Source: Glutinoglossum americanum (Eukaryota > Ascomycota > Geoglossomycetes > Geoglossales > Geoglossaceae). From it: DNA of 64,000 nucleotides. Positions 21,514-33,245 of the stretch are shown piece by piece. Position 1 is the stretch's first letter, and each line of letters begins with the position of its first letter. The notes beneath the pieces were generated by a model, which did no database searches, was not told the DNA's origin, and saw only the letters and a list, made by a program, of their open reading frames with translations. The DNA is taken from assembly GCA_020080175.1 (NCBI GenBank), contig JAGHQL010000101.1, positions 1 through 64,000 of the forward strand, read 5' to 3'. Position numbers and translations under genes: made by a program.

Positions 21514-23972
21514 TTCCTTACTCTTTTTAGCTTTCTTTAGCCTTTCCTTTTTTCGGCGGTCTCGACGGTCGGCGGCTAGTCGCGCGGCGGGCAGTTGATG
21601 TTGTTGTTTGTGTCCGCCTCCTTATTTTTGGATTTTAATAAATTTCTCTTCTTCTCCGCAGAACCGGTTTTAACTTTTTTTTTTATTAAGTGGGGTCGGG
21701 AATTGGCGTTTGGATAGGCTGGTCGATAGGAGGTGGTTTTTTTTGGGTTGTTTTGTTGACTCTTCCGATCATGTTAGTTTGGTTTGGTTACATTGTGACG
21801 GAACTATGGGGGGACAAGGCGGGGGGTAGCGCGAAGGGTGATTGCATTACCAGACAGAGAGATCGCAGACCAGGGATGACAGGTGGGTGACTAGATGGAC
21901 GAACGGAGAGACGAGGGAATAGGTGAAGGGTGGCGTCGGTGGCTAGGACAAGAAAAGTGAAAATGCTTCTTGGCTCGATGATCGATGAGTCCAACTTCGT
22001 TTGGTAGACTGTTGCGGTGCAACGGGTGGAAATAGCGGAAGAAGGGCCAGGCGAGAGATATCTCTGAAGATTGATGGCGGCAAGTACTCCTTTTGGTGTG
22101 CAACAATCGAAATAAATTCGGTAAAATGAATATCCCAGCCGTGTCTGAAGAAGTGAAGACCAGAACCAAAAACCAGATGAAACCCACCGGGGGCCCCTTT
22201 ATATTCTCACCCCTCGACAGCCCTCCCTCCACTAGTTTTCTCGTTTTCCTTTTTCTTTCGAACCTGAGAGAGCTAGTATGGAGACTGCCGCAATGTCATA
22301 TTCTGAAAACCAGATATCAGAGCGTTTGTTGTGATGGATAGGCGGAGTGTACGATCGCCGGCTCTTCGGAAAGCCGTGCTGATCTCCACAAGGAATCAAA
22401 CTTCCTAAGTTTACGCACAAGTCCGCTACCTATCGAGTTGTTCTGGGGAAAGACTTCCCGCACCATCAGATGGTTGGAGGATGGACGATGGAGAGGGAAC
22501 ATGGATCTAACCGCCCATCGTAGAAGTAATTGGCGAGAGGAGCAAAAATGTGATCTGTTATTTTGGTGGTCCTTGGAGAGGGAGAAAAAGAGGATGAGCC
22601 AATGACCCTTGTAAAGGAATCAGGCAGATTTTAGATCATGTTTAATGGATGGGTAGCAAAGTCGATGACGACGATGAATGGACAGGGATCGAGCAATGAC
22701 AAACTGGACGAGAGACGGAGAATACCATGGCCGATTCGCCCATCTCGCGCACAGAACCAAAGGCCCCCAATCTGTGGATGCCTACAATTCCTGTGGATGC
22801 CAAGGGACCGAAGTCGTGCAGAGGGGCGTTGTGGTGAAGGCCGGCGTGAAGAGTAAGGGAAAGAGAGAAACGAGGGTAGCAGGATCAGGTCGTTCAGGCC
22901 AGCCAGAATCAGGGAAGTGAGAAAACCGGCCTCCCTAGGGGATATTTTGCTTCTCGTAGCAGAACGAGGGTTTTGGGAGTTCTCTGTCGGTGAGGCCCTA
23001 AGGCAAAGCCACGATCATGAATATCGAAGGCATTGGGTAAAACTTTCTACAACGGTGCGTGTGCTGCTAGGGTTTCTTGATTTCGCCATGTGGGCGGCCC
23101 AAAATGAGCTACGATTCTCAAAGTTTCGTAATTCTGTGCTGTTGTATCTCCGGGGGGGAAAACCACCCATCGTCGAGTTCTGCGGCTTTGGCCGTCGTCC
23201 CTTTAGGGTGTCACAGCGGCGAAGCTTGGTCTCCTGGGGCACGGAGGCGACGCGTACGATGGATGGTTGCTAGTTAGCGCGAGCACCCCGAAACCGGGTT
23301 CGGAAACGGGACACCCGTCCTTGACTTCACTTTCCATTCCCTTGCGCACACCAAAACCCTCTCCCTGGAATTGTAGACAGGGAGGCAGACGTTCCTGTAC
23401 ATGTTTCGTTTGTGCTGACGGCATTGCCGGCGGTATTGCAACATCCAAAGCCGCCTCTCTCTCGCGGGATGGGTGGTTGTAAGTGTGGATGAGAGGGGGG
23501 CGAGGGACTCGGCGGTGCGCGGATCGCGGGAGTCTGAATGCAGGCTGCCGCTCGGGTTCAAATCTAGTTGGTGGTGTGTGTCGCTCTTGCTCAGCTCCGG
23601 ATAATCATGTGTTGCCAGAAAGCTCGGACACTCCTCCCCGTTTCCAAGCGAAAGTACGCAAATGAACAACCGGCTGAGGGGGACCATCACAAGATGGAGC
23701 AGTGATCCGAACCTAATCACCGTCTGTGGAACTCCTGATCAGTAATTCGAAACATACCGAGTTCTTGCGGTCCCTATGTACCACCGAGGTAAACTTGGAT
23801 ACGTTAGGATCAAAGAGGTCTTCGGCAGAACGTGCCATCGAGAGTCATCGTAAGCAAGCACAGCAAATGCAGAGGAGGTAGTCACGTCAGTAAACCAAAA
23901 GCGTACGGTCATGGCGATCTTGCTTTATTTTTCACGCTAGGTTACCTGTTCGAAGATATAAACGATCAATAA
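21514..23972. other. 2.5-kb interval without a supported gene
   Basis: Lies between the small Cys-rich gene and the 3' end of nop4. It contains a T-rich tract near 21675-21685 and 21734-21745, and several open frames of 60-150 codons with no motif or splice structure. A tRNA B-box-like GGTTCAAATCT at about 23556 lacks a matching A box and cloverleaf. It may hold a long regulatory region or an unrecognised non-coding transcript. Confidence 0.4.
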
Positions 23973-26324
23973 TCAACTTCTTGCACCCTTCGCTCGAGAT
24001 CGTCTCATCATCCGCTTCCTCGCAATTATCTTCTGTTTTTTTGCCAGCTTCTCTTGCTCAACAGGTGATACCTTGTCTTCTCTAGGCTTTGTCTTGGAAG
24101 ACCCTTTGCCGGCGCTGCCGTCGCCATCATTCTCGCCACCTCTCTTCCGTTTGGTTCCCTTTCTCATCTTGGCCATTAGGGCGTCCTTGCTGAGAGTCTC
24201 CTTGCCGACAGCTGGCAGTTCGCCCTTCATTTTCTTCTCAGCTACAACCTTCGACCTCTCCCTCGCCTTTGCCTCATTCTCCCTCCTCCTCACCACAACT
24301 TGTGCATTCTCGATGGCGAACTCGACGACCAGCCTCTTCTTTTTCTCGGACCTATCCTCTTTTGCACTTACTCCGCCTCCTCCCCCCGCTCGTTGCCCAA
24401 CCGCATGCCCATTCAACCACCTCAGCCCCATCAGCGCCCACCGGTGCGAGCTATACTCAATAAACCCATAGCCTCGGCTCCTCCCGGCCCCACTTGACTC
24501 CGTTACCTTGTTGCCCTCCCTCCCCTCAAAAACAATCTTTGCCTGTTTGACAATACCCTTTCCTTTCGTCTTCCTCAACTTCTCCGCCTCTCTCATCTCA
24601 TTCCCTCCTCTTGCTTCTTCCTCCTTAGATAGCTGCTCTCGAAGACCCGCTTTCACGTCCTTCGCGAACCCAACGACCGCCTCGCGCGCCAGCGCCTTGA
24701 GGTCTTTCGACATTATGTTGCGAGGGATATTGCGGACGGAAAGACGAGTGAGGCTGAGATGTAAGGCCGGGTTGCTTTGGAGGAGGGACTTTCGCTGCTT
24801 TAGGCTCGCCTCTCGCATGGTAATCTCCGAAGGCGCAAGGGCGTCGTACATAGGCGATTTGGAGGGGATCGTTCCCTCCGACAAAAGGTAAAGCCGCCGC
24901 TTGTCCGTATCGCGGCGATTCCGTAGCTCGCTGCCCATCTCGTTCAATTTGGCCGCTTCATTCCTGTCGACCGCTCGAGTAACCTGAAGCACGCGCCCAT
25001 CTATCGTATAGAGCCCTGTCGGATCGTTCCCTTCATCTTGCAGGACGGACTGTTTGATGAAACCCGCTCCTGGCTCATTTCTCTTCCCTCCTAGTGTCTG
25101 AGAAAACTGCGATCGTGGTGCCTGGCGTATGCACGAGTCGGCATCCTCGTTTTTGTAGAAGCAGACAAATGCAGTTCCCCGCGGTCGTTCTGTCGCATGG
25201 TCCATGACAACCCGGGCATAGCGGACAGCGCCAAACTGACGGAAGTGCTCGTGGAGAGAATCATCTGTGCTACTAAATGGAAGATTGCGGATGAATATCG
25301 TCGATGAGTTGTCTGGAGTCCTCCGAGGCGGTTTGTCACTATCGCCATCAATGCTGGAGACACCATCGTTTAGGCTACCTTCGGTGTCTTCATAATCGCC
25401 CTCAGAGTCACTGCCAGACCCTTCCATACCAGAGTCTTGTTCCTCGTCACCCAGTCCCACTCCACCAACTTGGTCATCTTCGCTTCCCTCTTCGAGCTCG
25501 CTAGTCACATCGCCGTCTAGATCAGCGTCTACTCCTTCCTCCTCGTTCTGTAGGCCTTGCCACACGTTTTTCTCCACTGCCCAGTCAACTGCAATTTGCC
25601 GGCCGTCCACCTCTGTCCCATTGACGCCAGCAATCGCTTTCTCTGCATTTTTCCTACCCCTCATGACCACGAACCCAAACCCAGAAAGCAATCCTGGCTT
25701 CTTGGTGGGTATAAATACCTGCTTTATTTTCCCGTAGCTTCGGAATAGTGCCTCTAGCTGCTCGGGCTTCTTGACGCTCCATGGTAGATTCCTCACAATC
25801 AACTTCGGAGGCCGCCTCGTCTCCAATTGCTTCTTCTCCCGCTCCGCCTTTGCTTTAGCAGCCGCAGCAGACGGCACGCTCTTCCTATGCCCGTCGACGT
25901 CACTGCCTGCGGCGATCTCACGATTCCGCGGCTCTGCTACCTCGATCCTGATCTTGCGACCCTCGAAGAGCGAGCCATTGAGCTCCTCTCTCGCACGCTG
26001 AGCATCCTCGGCATCAGCAAGGGTTACGAAGCCATATCCCTTGGACTTTTTCGTGGTAGCATCTAGGACTACCGTAGCGTGTTTCAACGGATACGATTGC
26101 GAAAAGAACCCTGTGAGGCTCTCAGTAGTAGCCGTAAACGGAAGCGAACGCACAAAGAGCGTCCTTCTCTGTTCGACGCTGCTCGACGGACCCGCATGCT
26201 CCACGGTTCCTGCAGCGCCGTCTTTTGTCTCTTTTATTTCTTTCTCTTTTCCTTCATGAGAGATGGCCACCGCCAAATCAGCTTCCTCGGCAGAGAGGCG
26301 TTGCCTCTTGCGTCGTGGGGCCAT
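23973..26324 (-). CDS. nop4: Nucleolar RNA-binding protein Nop4 (RBM28 family)
   Basis: Single-exon frame, 783 aa, on the minus strand. It has four RNA recognition motifs: about 53-130 (RRTLFVRSLPF, GYGFVTL), 174-250 (LIVRNLPW, GFGFVVM), 340-480 (TIFIRNLPF, TAFVCFY, with a long insertion) and 540-650 (LSVRNIPRN, RGYGFIEY). An acidic Glu/Asp/Ser stretch separates RRM2 and RRM3, and the C terminus is Lys/Arg-rich (KKQKIIARKRMMRRSRAKG), as expected for a nucleolar protein. Nop4 is needed for 27S pre-rRNA processing and 60S assembly. The length is close to fungal homologues. It is divergent from the bHLH gene at 27074. Confidence 0.93.
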   Translation of the reverse strand: MAPRRKRQRLSAEEADLAVAISHEGKEKEIKETKDGAAGTVEHAGPSSSVEQRRTLFVRSLPFTATTESLTGFFSQSYPLKHATVVLDATTKKSKGYGFVTLADAEDAQRAREELNGSLFEGRKIRIEVAEPRNREIAAGSDVDGHRKSVPSAAAAKAKAEREKKQLETRRPPKLIVRNLPWSVKKPEQLEALFRSYGKIKQVFIPTKKPGLLSGFGFVVMRGRKNAEKAIAGVNGTEVDGRQIAVDWAVEKNVWQGLQNEEEGVDADLDGDVTSELEEGSEDDQVGGVGLGDEEQDSGMEGSGSDSEGDYEDTEGSLNDGVSSIDGDSDKPPRRTPDNSSTIFIRNLPFSSTDDSLHEHFRQFGAVRYARVVMDHATERPRGTAFVCFYKNEDADSCIRQAPRSQFSQTLGGKRNEPGAGFIKQSVLQDEGNDPTGLYTIDGRVLQVTRAVDRNEAAKLNEMGSELRNRRDTDKRRLYLLSEGTIPSKSPMYDALAPSEITMREASLKQRKSLLQSNPALHLSLTRLSVRNIPRNIMSKDLKALAREAVVGFAKDVKAGLREQLSKEEEARGGNEMREAEKLRKTKGKGIVKQAKIVFEGREGNKVTESSGAGRSRGYGFIEYSSHRWALMGLRWLNGHAVGQRAGGGGGVSAKEDRSEKKKRLVVEFAIENAQVVVRRRENEAKARERSKVVAEKKMKGELPAVGKETLSKDALMAKMRKGTKRKRGGENDGDGSAGKGSSKTKPREDKVSPVEQEKLAKKQKIIARKRMMRRSRAKGARS

Positions 26325-27073
26325 TGAGTCGAGCCGTTTTTCGTAGAATGGAATTATGTATTAAATTTTCCCAGAGCTTTGTGGGTGGTGCGGAGTGCGA
26401 GATGGATCAGCAGCGCAGAACTATCTGCCCTACCGTAGTAAACTACTCTCCATTCCGCTTCCCGTACTGTGCCTTACATAATTCTCCGGCTGCCGAACTG
26501 TTAAACTTCCACTCACTCGAGCCTCCTGCAATCCTAATCCGTACGGGTTATTTTTCCTGACCGGATCTATATGTATAGGTACATCCACGTCCAAACTTCC
26601 GGCTGCCCGGTAGTTCATCGGCCTGAGACGTTGATGTCGCTGTCATGGTCAGATCAATCAATCGGCATTTGAAGTGGTTAGAGCCCTAGACAACCAATCA
26701 TATGGTCGTCTCGCAACATGTGCGACCTGGCCTGTGCTCAACTCTTCTTATTCTGAGCCTATCAGCCTATCACTTAGAGCACGAGCACGCGACACACTAC
26801 AAGAATTGTGTTCGTTCGGACCTACTAATCTATCTTCCATCTTATCCCCCCCCAAGGGACATCACCCAAAGTCATGTCTGTTCACCGCGTTACAGTTTCT
26901 TTCTCTCCTCAATATCTCCTCTGCGTCATTGGCGTGTCTCCGCCGCAATCCTCTTCCACCGTCGACTGCTGCGGCGAATATAAGGAGAACTGAGGGAATC
27001 GCAAGTGTCATTTGCCCTTCCGGTGAAGGACTTGATAGCCTACTGGTGTACGAGGTCGCTTGCCCTTGTCACT
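26325..27073. promoter_or_regulatory. Divergent intergenic region between nop4 and the bHLH gene
   Basis: About 750 bp separates the two start codons and must contain both promoters and the leaders. The stretch from about 26990 to 27073 is open upstream of the proposed bHLH ATG, so an upstream start is possible. No named factor site can be supported. Confidence 0.45.
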
Positions 27074-28266
27074 ATGCCTCCGCCGGCTCTTCCACCCACG
27101 CCCATTTCGTCCTCCGATATCACTGCCAAAGATGGTCTGAATCTCTCCTCGCTCGAGCTCTCCTTTACCCTCCCCCCTCCAGCAATTGCCCGTGACGATG
27201 GCTCCCGATCTTCCTGTGCCTCGAATAGCTCGTCCTCATCCTTTCGTCCCATGTCACCTAAATCTCCATTGAACACCACCGCTGAGCATGCCATGTCCCG
27301 CCGACGGCCGTTAGCGGCAGTTGCGGCGGTCAAGGAGGACTTTGCGCTTCCACCGCCCCCGACCAGATCGCGGACGATTATCCAGATGAAGCCTCGGCCA
27401 GACGAGACGCCAGTTCAGCAACAAGTAAACCTGCCGACAAAAGGAACGCAGAATAAGGCAGCAGCGAGTCAGAACACCGGAAGCAACAAGAGGAAACAGC
27501 CAACCCCAACGAGCGTCGCAGGCCGCAAGATCGCGCGGAAAACGGCACACAGCCTGATCGAGCGACGACGGCGGTCGAAGATGAACGAGGAGTTTGGTGT
27601 ACTGAAGCAAATGATCCCGGCATGTCAGAACCAGGATATGCACAAGCTTGCTATTCTCCAGGTACGCATTTTCATATTTCTGCATTGAGTGAATGTATTT
27701 ACTAACACATAAACATCTGCTCAAAGGCCAGCATCGACTACCTCCGCTACCTCGAACAATGCATCGCAGATCTCAAAGCCAACAACACCAGCAACTCCCC
27801 TCGTTCTTCCCCACCATCAATCCGTGTCTGCTTCTCCCCTCAGACCCACCAGTCAACCCAACCAGATAACGAACGCGACGACGACCCTGACGTAGAACTC
27901 GACGTAGATATGGCAGACACTTTCACCCCATCCTCTGACGACATTGCCTCTCCTCTCCCGCAGCAGGAGCTCCACCAGCAACTCCAAGAACGGCTCACCA
28001 CACACTCCGCAACCGCAACCCCATTGATATCTCCCCAACAACAGCAACAGCAACAGCAACAACAGCACCACTACGTTCTCCCCGCAGCCTCCCTCTCAAC
28101 AACAACACCGCCAGCTCTACAGCCACATTCACCCTCTACATCACCAACGATACTACCACAACGAGACGTGGACCAGGAGGCAGCGGGTGCGTTGTTACTT
28201 CTGGATAAGAGTAGGAGGGGAAGTAGCGGTCGTGGAATGAGCGTTAAGGACTTGTTGAGCTCGTGA
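27074..28266 (+). CDS. bHLH transcription factor
   Basis: Two-exon model, 375 aa: 27074-27661 and 27727-28266 (intron 65 nt, phase 0). The basic helix-loop-helix spans the intron: RKTAHSLIERRRRSKMNEEF, LKQMIPACQ, DMHKLAILQ, then ASIDYLRYLEQCIADLK. The H-E-R spacing of the basic region (H of AHSL, E and R of IERRRR) predicts E-box binding. The N-terminal region is Pro/Ser-rich with PPPPTRSRTIIQMKP. The C-terminal region is low-complexity with a polyQ run and ends MSVKDLLSS, a tail I recall from related fungal bHLH proteins. The start is set at MPPPALPPTP because upstream residues look like leader; an in-frame ATG at 27005 is the alternative. Targets are unknown. Confidence 0.88.
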
Positions 28267-29325
28267 GGGAGGTAGAACTAGGGTCTTTCGCAGACACAAC
28301 ACCGCCTAGTGAGGTGCATCTAATGAAATACGGGGAGAGAGGAAGAGCCCCCGAAAAAGTTTTATCTTATAAATTAACCTATCTATCCTTACACCCACCA
28401 CGTGGTTATCTACGGATCAGCCCATTATCTGCAGACCAAGCGGGCTCTTATCGCACCTCACTCACCGGGGTACTCAGAGAAAAGCGACTATATTTCTTTT
28501 CTTTTCTTTTTTCCCCCCTTATTTCTTTGGCCCCTCTCTTCCTCCCTCCCCCCGCAGGCACAGGCGGGGGCAAAACAGATTTATGAACGGACTGCCCTCT
28601 AGCCCTTAAGGGAGGCTACCCTCGGTGCTGGAGAAGAGGTAAGGAAATAAAGAGAGAAAAGTCTCCATCGCACCCCCGCTTTTTATTTATATCTTTGTAT
28701 ATACGCGCATACACCCATCTCACTTAGAGTGAACGCTTTTTTTTTATATATATCTACAGATTGGGGGCTAGGAGGTGGGAAGAGGTTCGAGTTCTGAGAG
28801 GCAAGCGGACAGATGGGGCGCGGTGTGAAGGCGTCAGGTCTTTGGTTTTTGCTTGAACGACTTGTGACCCCCCGATGAGGATAGATAATAATAAAAAAAA
28901 ATCAGTTTCTTCAGACAATGCATGACGAGATTGTACGTTTTTTTTTCGTTATATTTTGTGTAAATTTTCGCTTCCTCTCACTACGGATATCCCCTCTTAT
29001 CTACAAGACCACCATTTTTTAATCTTGTAGGTACGTATGGGAGTTTTTTTTTAGGAGAAAAATAAAGGGGACAAGTGGGTAGGGGTAGGCAGACGCCGCC
29101 ACTCCAGCCAATGCGCAGATGGTGATGATTTTGATGTCGATTGATGATGCATGACAGATTTAGGGCGAGAGAGATGAGGGGAAAAGGCACCATATCTTTA
29201 TCGTTTCGATGAATAAAAAAAAAAGCCCCTTGGTATAACGTTTGACCGTCGTGAAGACTTTCTTTTTTTTTTTAATATATCTTTCCCATGCAAAAATAGG
29301 AGAGCAACGGGTGTTCAATCTGTAA
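28267..29325. other. Tail-to-tail intergenic region
   Basis: 3' flanks of the bHLH gene (plus) and erv29 (minus). It contains T-rich runs and a TATATATAT tract near 28745-28755, typical of fungal 3' regions. No gene was seen. Confidence 0.45.
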
Positions 29326-30618
29326 CTAGTAGACCTTCTTTTTCTCGTCAACGCTAAACTGGCCTGGGCCCATGTTGACTAGGAGAAGGAGACCGCCGCT
29401 GTTGGTGTTGTAATATATGTCAGCCAAATGAGAACACGTATGTCTTAATAAGAGATAAGTTGACCAATAGACTTACACGATGGATAAGATTTGGAAGAAG
29501 TCGTATTTGGCAAAATCCTTGTGGGGGTGGTCGGTATGTAGCTGTATGGGTGCATTCATTAGATCTCAACAGTTTAATCGAGAGAGCACCCGTATTTTAA
29601 GTCTCGGTCCCCACGAAGGGAGATTACCGGAGCGGGTGGAGAGGAGGCGAGGGGGGCTTACCATCCAGAAGTTATTGACTACGAGGTTGAAAATGCTGAG
29701 AATGAGGACCAGCATCACCGCGCTCCACTTTGCCTTGAAGCCCACCACAACCATGATACATGCCACAAGGCCAACCAAGCTGACAAGAACCCGCCAAAAG
29801 CCCCATTCACCAGAGAATACAAATCCGACGAAGAGGAAGATCAATAACACGCGGCCAGCCAGCTGGATATACATCTTGCGGTCCTTTTCGTCAATCTGCG
29901 GTAAGCCTGCAGGGGCGAACCGCTTGCGAACCCACGAGTCTGAGAGAACCATCAATAGACCGCCCATAACGGATAGGTTTCGTAGGAAGAAATTTAGGTC
30001 AAAGATTAGACCGTAGCCGAGAGCTTGGGTGATGACAACTCCAATAAGGCCGGCCACAGCATGTTCGGAGTATTTGCGGGCGATGACAAGAACAGACGAT
30101 ATTGTCATCGCGACGACATTGACAATGAGGAAAAGGTGAGTGAGACCCGAAGGAACTGAGACAGTCAGTAAGTTACTGTTGACCTAGTTCTTACTCCGTA
30201 CGTAAGGAGCGGAGAGAGCCGGCGACATACTGTGTCTGAAGTGATTGAGATACTGTAGCTGATCGCTCCATTGAGTGATGATCCGTAGCGCATCTTCCAA
30301 GAAGGTCACCACGATCAAAAATCTCCCGATAGCAGGTAAGTACCTAGGAGACGGGATGTACGGGTTAGCTATCCAAACCCTTCCGCATCGCGCCATAACC
30401 AGCGCAAGCGAGTGTACTTCGCGTCCGCTGCCTGGAAGAGCTGCTACATACGGTCTAATCGGATCACTTATTGTATCCAGCCAATCCTCAATCTTGCTCG
30501 TCTGCTCCCGAATCGCATCTAGCGGACTCGGGTCATTCGTGGCGTCTGCCCTTCCTGGGCCACCAAACGGATTTTGGTTGCCCAAGTTATAACCCGCCGT
30601 CCCTCGAATCTGTGCCAT
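29326..30618 (-). CDS. erv29: ER cargo receptor Erv29 (SURF4 family)
   Basis: Four-exon minus-strand model, 339 aa: 30618-30231, 30155-29662, 29541-29477, 29398-29326. Multi-spanning membrane protein of the SURF4 family, which packs soluble secretory cargo into COPII vesicles at the ER. Family strings are clear: RFLIVVTFLEDALRI, WSDQLQYL, GLTHLFLIVNVVAMTIS, FFLRNLSVMGGLLMV, LVVNNFWM and FAKYDFFQILS. Yeast-like proteins end in a basic retrieval motif; this one ends DEKKKVY, close to the KKxx type but not exact. Introns are 75, 120 and 78 nt. The third exon (65 nt) was placed by its DHPHKDFAKYDFF match to the family. Confidence 0.92.
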
Positions 30619-31775
30619 GGTCCTTGGGAAATTACGGTAGTGATCGTGCCGATAACCTTAGGAGGAGGAAGTGAGGAGCAAAGCCCGCGGTCAGTTGCTG
30701 AGAGAAGGGAATGTCGCAGTTGGGTTTGGTCTTTTTGACGTTATGAAGGGCTAGCGGGGAATGTAAAGAAAAGGCCACCGTTAGGAAAAGGAGCCGATGA
30801 ATGGAAGGTCACGGGAAGGCTATTTCGAAGAGCCGCACGTAAGCGATGAGCTGAAGCCTGCTATTAATGGCATGAATGGCAGGACCCCAATGCACTGCAA
30901 TACCAACTACGGTACTTTATTACGCTGGAAGGGTCTAATGCGCTTTTGCTCACCAAGGATGCGGGTGGTGTGGTTCGCCACCTATCATTGCCAGTCTTTG
31001 GCAGCTGCGGCAAATTTTATAGCCTTGACAGTCTACGTCCTGTTGGAGACTGAGGTTCCGAGAATAGCCCATTGCGCTTCAACATTGCAACGTCACCACA
31101 CAGTTGATATAGGATATGTCTGCGCTGACTTGGAGATCGTCGTGGAAGATCTAGGATGGGTGGCATAGCATATGGTCCGATGAGTAGAGGCGCACCTCAA
31201 ATTATCTCGGAAGAGTCGGTGTACTCTGGAGCGGATGAGCGCGAGAAGATCGAAGCTCACGAATTTCACAAGCGCTGCACAGAAACCATATGGCAGAATC
31301 CAATAGAGTTCCTATTATGGAGTTATCTCCATCGCAAGTTAAGCGCCCCTTGACCCGCTACCAGCTGATTGTTTCCCGCCGGAAGTCTGAAAAGTGTCAA
31401 CTGTTGTGACAACCTCTGAAAATGCAAACAAACTTTTATACATGTGGAGACTTTAGCTGGAGCCGGCAGATCCTTGAAGCAGAAAAGGAAGTTGAAGCGA
31501 AAGCGTACACGAGAGATTTCTGGGGGAACATGCCCAAAATACAACGCGAAAAAAAATTGATAGTCTGCCGTCCATATCCCAGGAAACACGAACGCTAGCC
31601 ATCGATATCCTGCAAGAAGCAAAAAGCGTGAAAATCGTTATTGTAGTCTCTAGCCAATAGAGGTCGCAATGAGTGAACGGTTGAGCATGCGTTCGGCAAA
31701 TTGGGTTGTTGCGTGAGTAAAACTGCGGTGCTAGTAGTAGGGCGTGAGTAGAAGCTGCAAATAGACTGTATGCAG
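30619..31775. other. Intergenic, no gene seen
   Basis: Upstream region of erv29 (minus) and 3' flank of the gene at 31776 (minus). A 123-codon plus frame (30797-31168) has no motif or homology that I recognise and is not called. Confidence 0.45.
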
Positions 31776-33245
31776 TTATTGCTTCTTGCTCTCCCAGCCT
31801 CCATCCACCGCCCAGTCGTCGCCATTCACACCATCGTTCTTGACAATACGCGGAACAGCATTGCCAAAACCCCAGACATCAGAGTTGCCTGCTTTGGATG
31901 TAGAGGGGTCTTTGGCGGGCCCGGTGCTCTCCACCTGCCTCTCTGGGCCACTACTCTCATTGCTGGCGTGATCACTACCGATTGCACCCTTTTTCTTCCC
32001 TTTTCTAGTACCAGGCACGGTATTCCATCCTCCATCGTTCATCTCATTAATGATCCTTAATTGCTCCTCCTCAGAAGGCAGATCTCGTTCCCAGTTGTCT
32101 AGAGGTGTGCCCTTTGCGGCGACTGCGAGAGAGGAACCTCCCGCGCGAGAGTTCTGGTTACTCTCAAATGTGTCCAGGTAGAGAATGTCACCAGTCTCCA
32201 ATGAAGCTTCTGACTCTGGTCTGCCGTTGACTAACTCCCCCGAGCTTGCCCAAACAGAGGTAACAAGAGACTTGGAAGCAAAGCCCATTCCATTTCCCAT
32301 CCCATTCTTGGCCGGGCGCCCTTCCGCTTCTCTAGCTGTGCGTCGCTGTTTTTCTAGAAGAATGCGGCGTTCATTCTCAGCTTCCTCACGCTCTGCTTTC
32401 TTTGCCTCATTTTTCTTGCGGTTCTGGCGTTGCTTTTTGGTCTCCTGGATTTGGGAGACTTGCTGCTTTGGCCTCTGGGTACGGGCAGGCTGCGTAGGTT
32501 CGGTAAGGCGAAGGACGGATGGGCCAGACGGCGGGGCCTCGAGCATGTCAGAAAGTCCAGCATCTTCGTAAGCTTCGCCCACGGGTCTGGCTTCCATGAA
32601 GGGCGATGCGACTGGCGAAAGGTCATCATCTGCATCTGCGCCGGTGGTGGATGACGTTGTGGAGGCATTGCGAGGGGCTGAACCAGCGGGTTCAGTAATG
32701 GACAGATGAGTTCTACCCCGAATTGCACCATTGACCTTTGTCTCTTCCTCCCGAACCCTTTTCTTGGCTAGATCCTTGACTGGCTTGTTTGATTTAAGTT
32801 CTGATAACATCTTTGCAAACTCCTTGTTGTCCAAATCCTCATCAACCCGGTCCTCACCATTCACGGGTCCCTTCTGTTTCTCTGAGTTGCTGTCCGTAGT
32901 CTCTACGGGCTTTATGGTGGACCCAACACCTGGCTTCTCCGTCTTGGCCTTTGTGCCTTTCCCTTTCTTTCCTTTGTCCTTCCTCAGTGCCGGAACCTTG
33001 GATGTTGCCGCCGTAAAGCCCTCAGCGAAGTCGCTCTCGCTGAATTCCTTTGTCGTGACGACACCATCTTTTCTACTCTTCGCCTTGCCCTCTTCGCGTT
33101 TCCTAGCCGGTTTATTCCCAGCCTCCACAGAAATAGAGGCTGCACGGGCTGTCTTTGATTTAGGTTTATTTTGTGTATTATAATAATACCATCCAGCACC
33201 AGTGCCGAGCACAACAAATGCAGCCCACGACTTCCATGGCTCCAT
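31776..33245 (-). CDS. N-terminally anchored, charged low-complexity protein
   Basis: Single-exon frame, 489 aa. Residues about 5-23 (KSWAAFVVLGTGAGWYYYN) form an N-terminal signal anchor. The rest is hydrophilic and predicted disordered, with Lys/Glu-rich blocks and a coiled-coil-like stretch at about 275-315 (KKQRQNRKKNEAKKAEREEA). Short conserved-looking Trp motifs occur near the C terminus (NDGGWNTVPG, SDVWGFGNAVPR, DDWAVDGGW). It probably sits on the cytosolic face of the ER or another membrane. I do not recognise a named family. Composition is even with neighbours and nothing suggests transfer. Confidence 0.8.
   Translation of the reverse strand: MEPWKSWAAFVVLGTGAGWYYYNTQNKPKSKTARAASISVEAGNKPARKREEGKAKSRKDGVVTTKEFSESDFAEGFTAATSKVPALRKDKGKKGKGTKAKTEKPGVGSTIKPVETTDSNSEKQKGPVNGEDRVDEDLDNKEFAKMLSELKSNKPVKDLAKKRVREEETKVNGAIRGRTHLSITEPAGSAPRNASTTSSTTGADADDDLSPVASPFMEARPVGEAYEDAGLSDMLEAPPSGPSVLRLTEPTQPARTQRPKQQVSQIQETKKQRQNRKKNEAKKAEREEAENERRILLEKQRRTAREAEGRPAKNGMGNGMGFASKSLVTSVWASSGELVNGRPESEASLETGDILYLDTFESNQNSRAGGSSLAVAAKGTPLDNWERDLPSEEEQLRIINEMNDGGWNTVPGTRKGKKKGAIGSDHASNESSGPERQVESTGPAKDPSTSKAGNSDVWGFGNAVPRIVKNDGVNGDDWAVDGGWESKKQ

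Noticed and set aside
23500-23600. tRNA B-box-like GGTTCAAATCT
   Set aside because: No A box and no acceptor or anticodon stem can be paired around it.
30797-31168. 123-codon plus frame upstream of erv29
   Set aside because: No motif, no splice context, ordinary intergenic composition.
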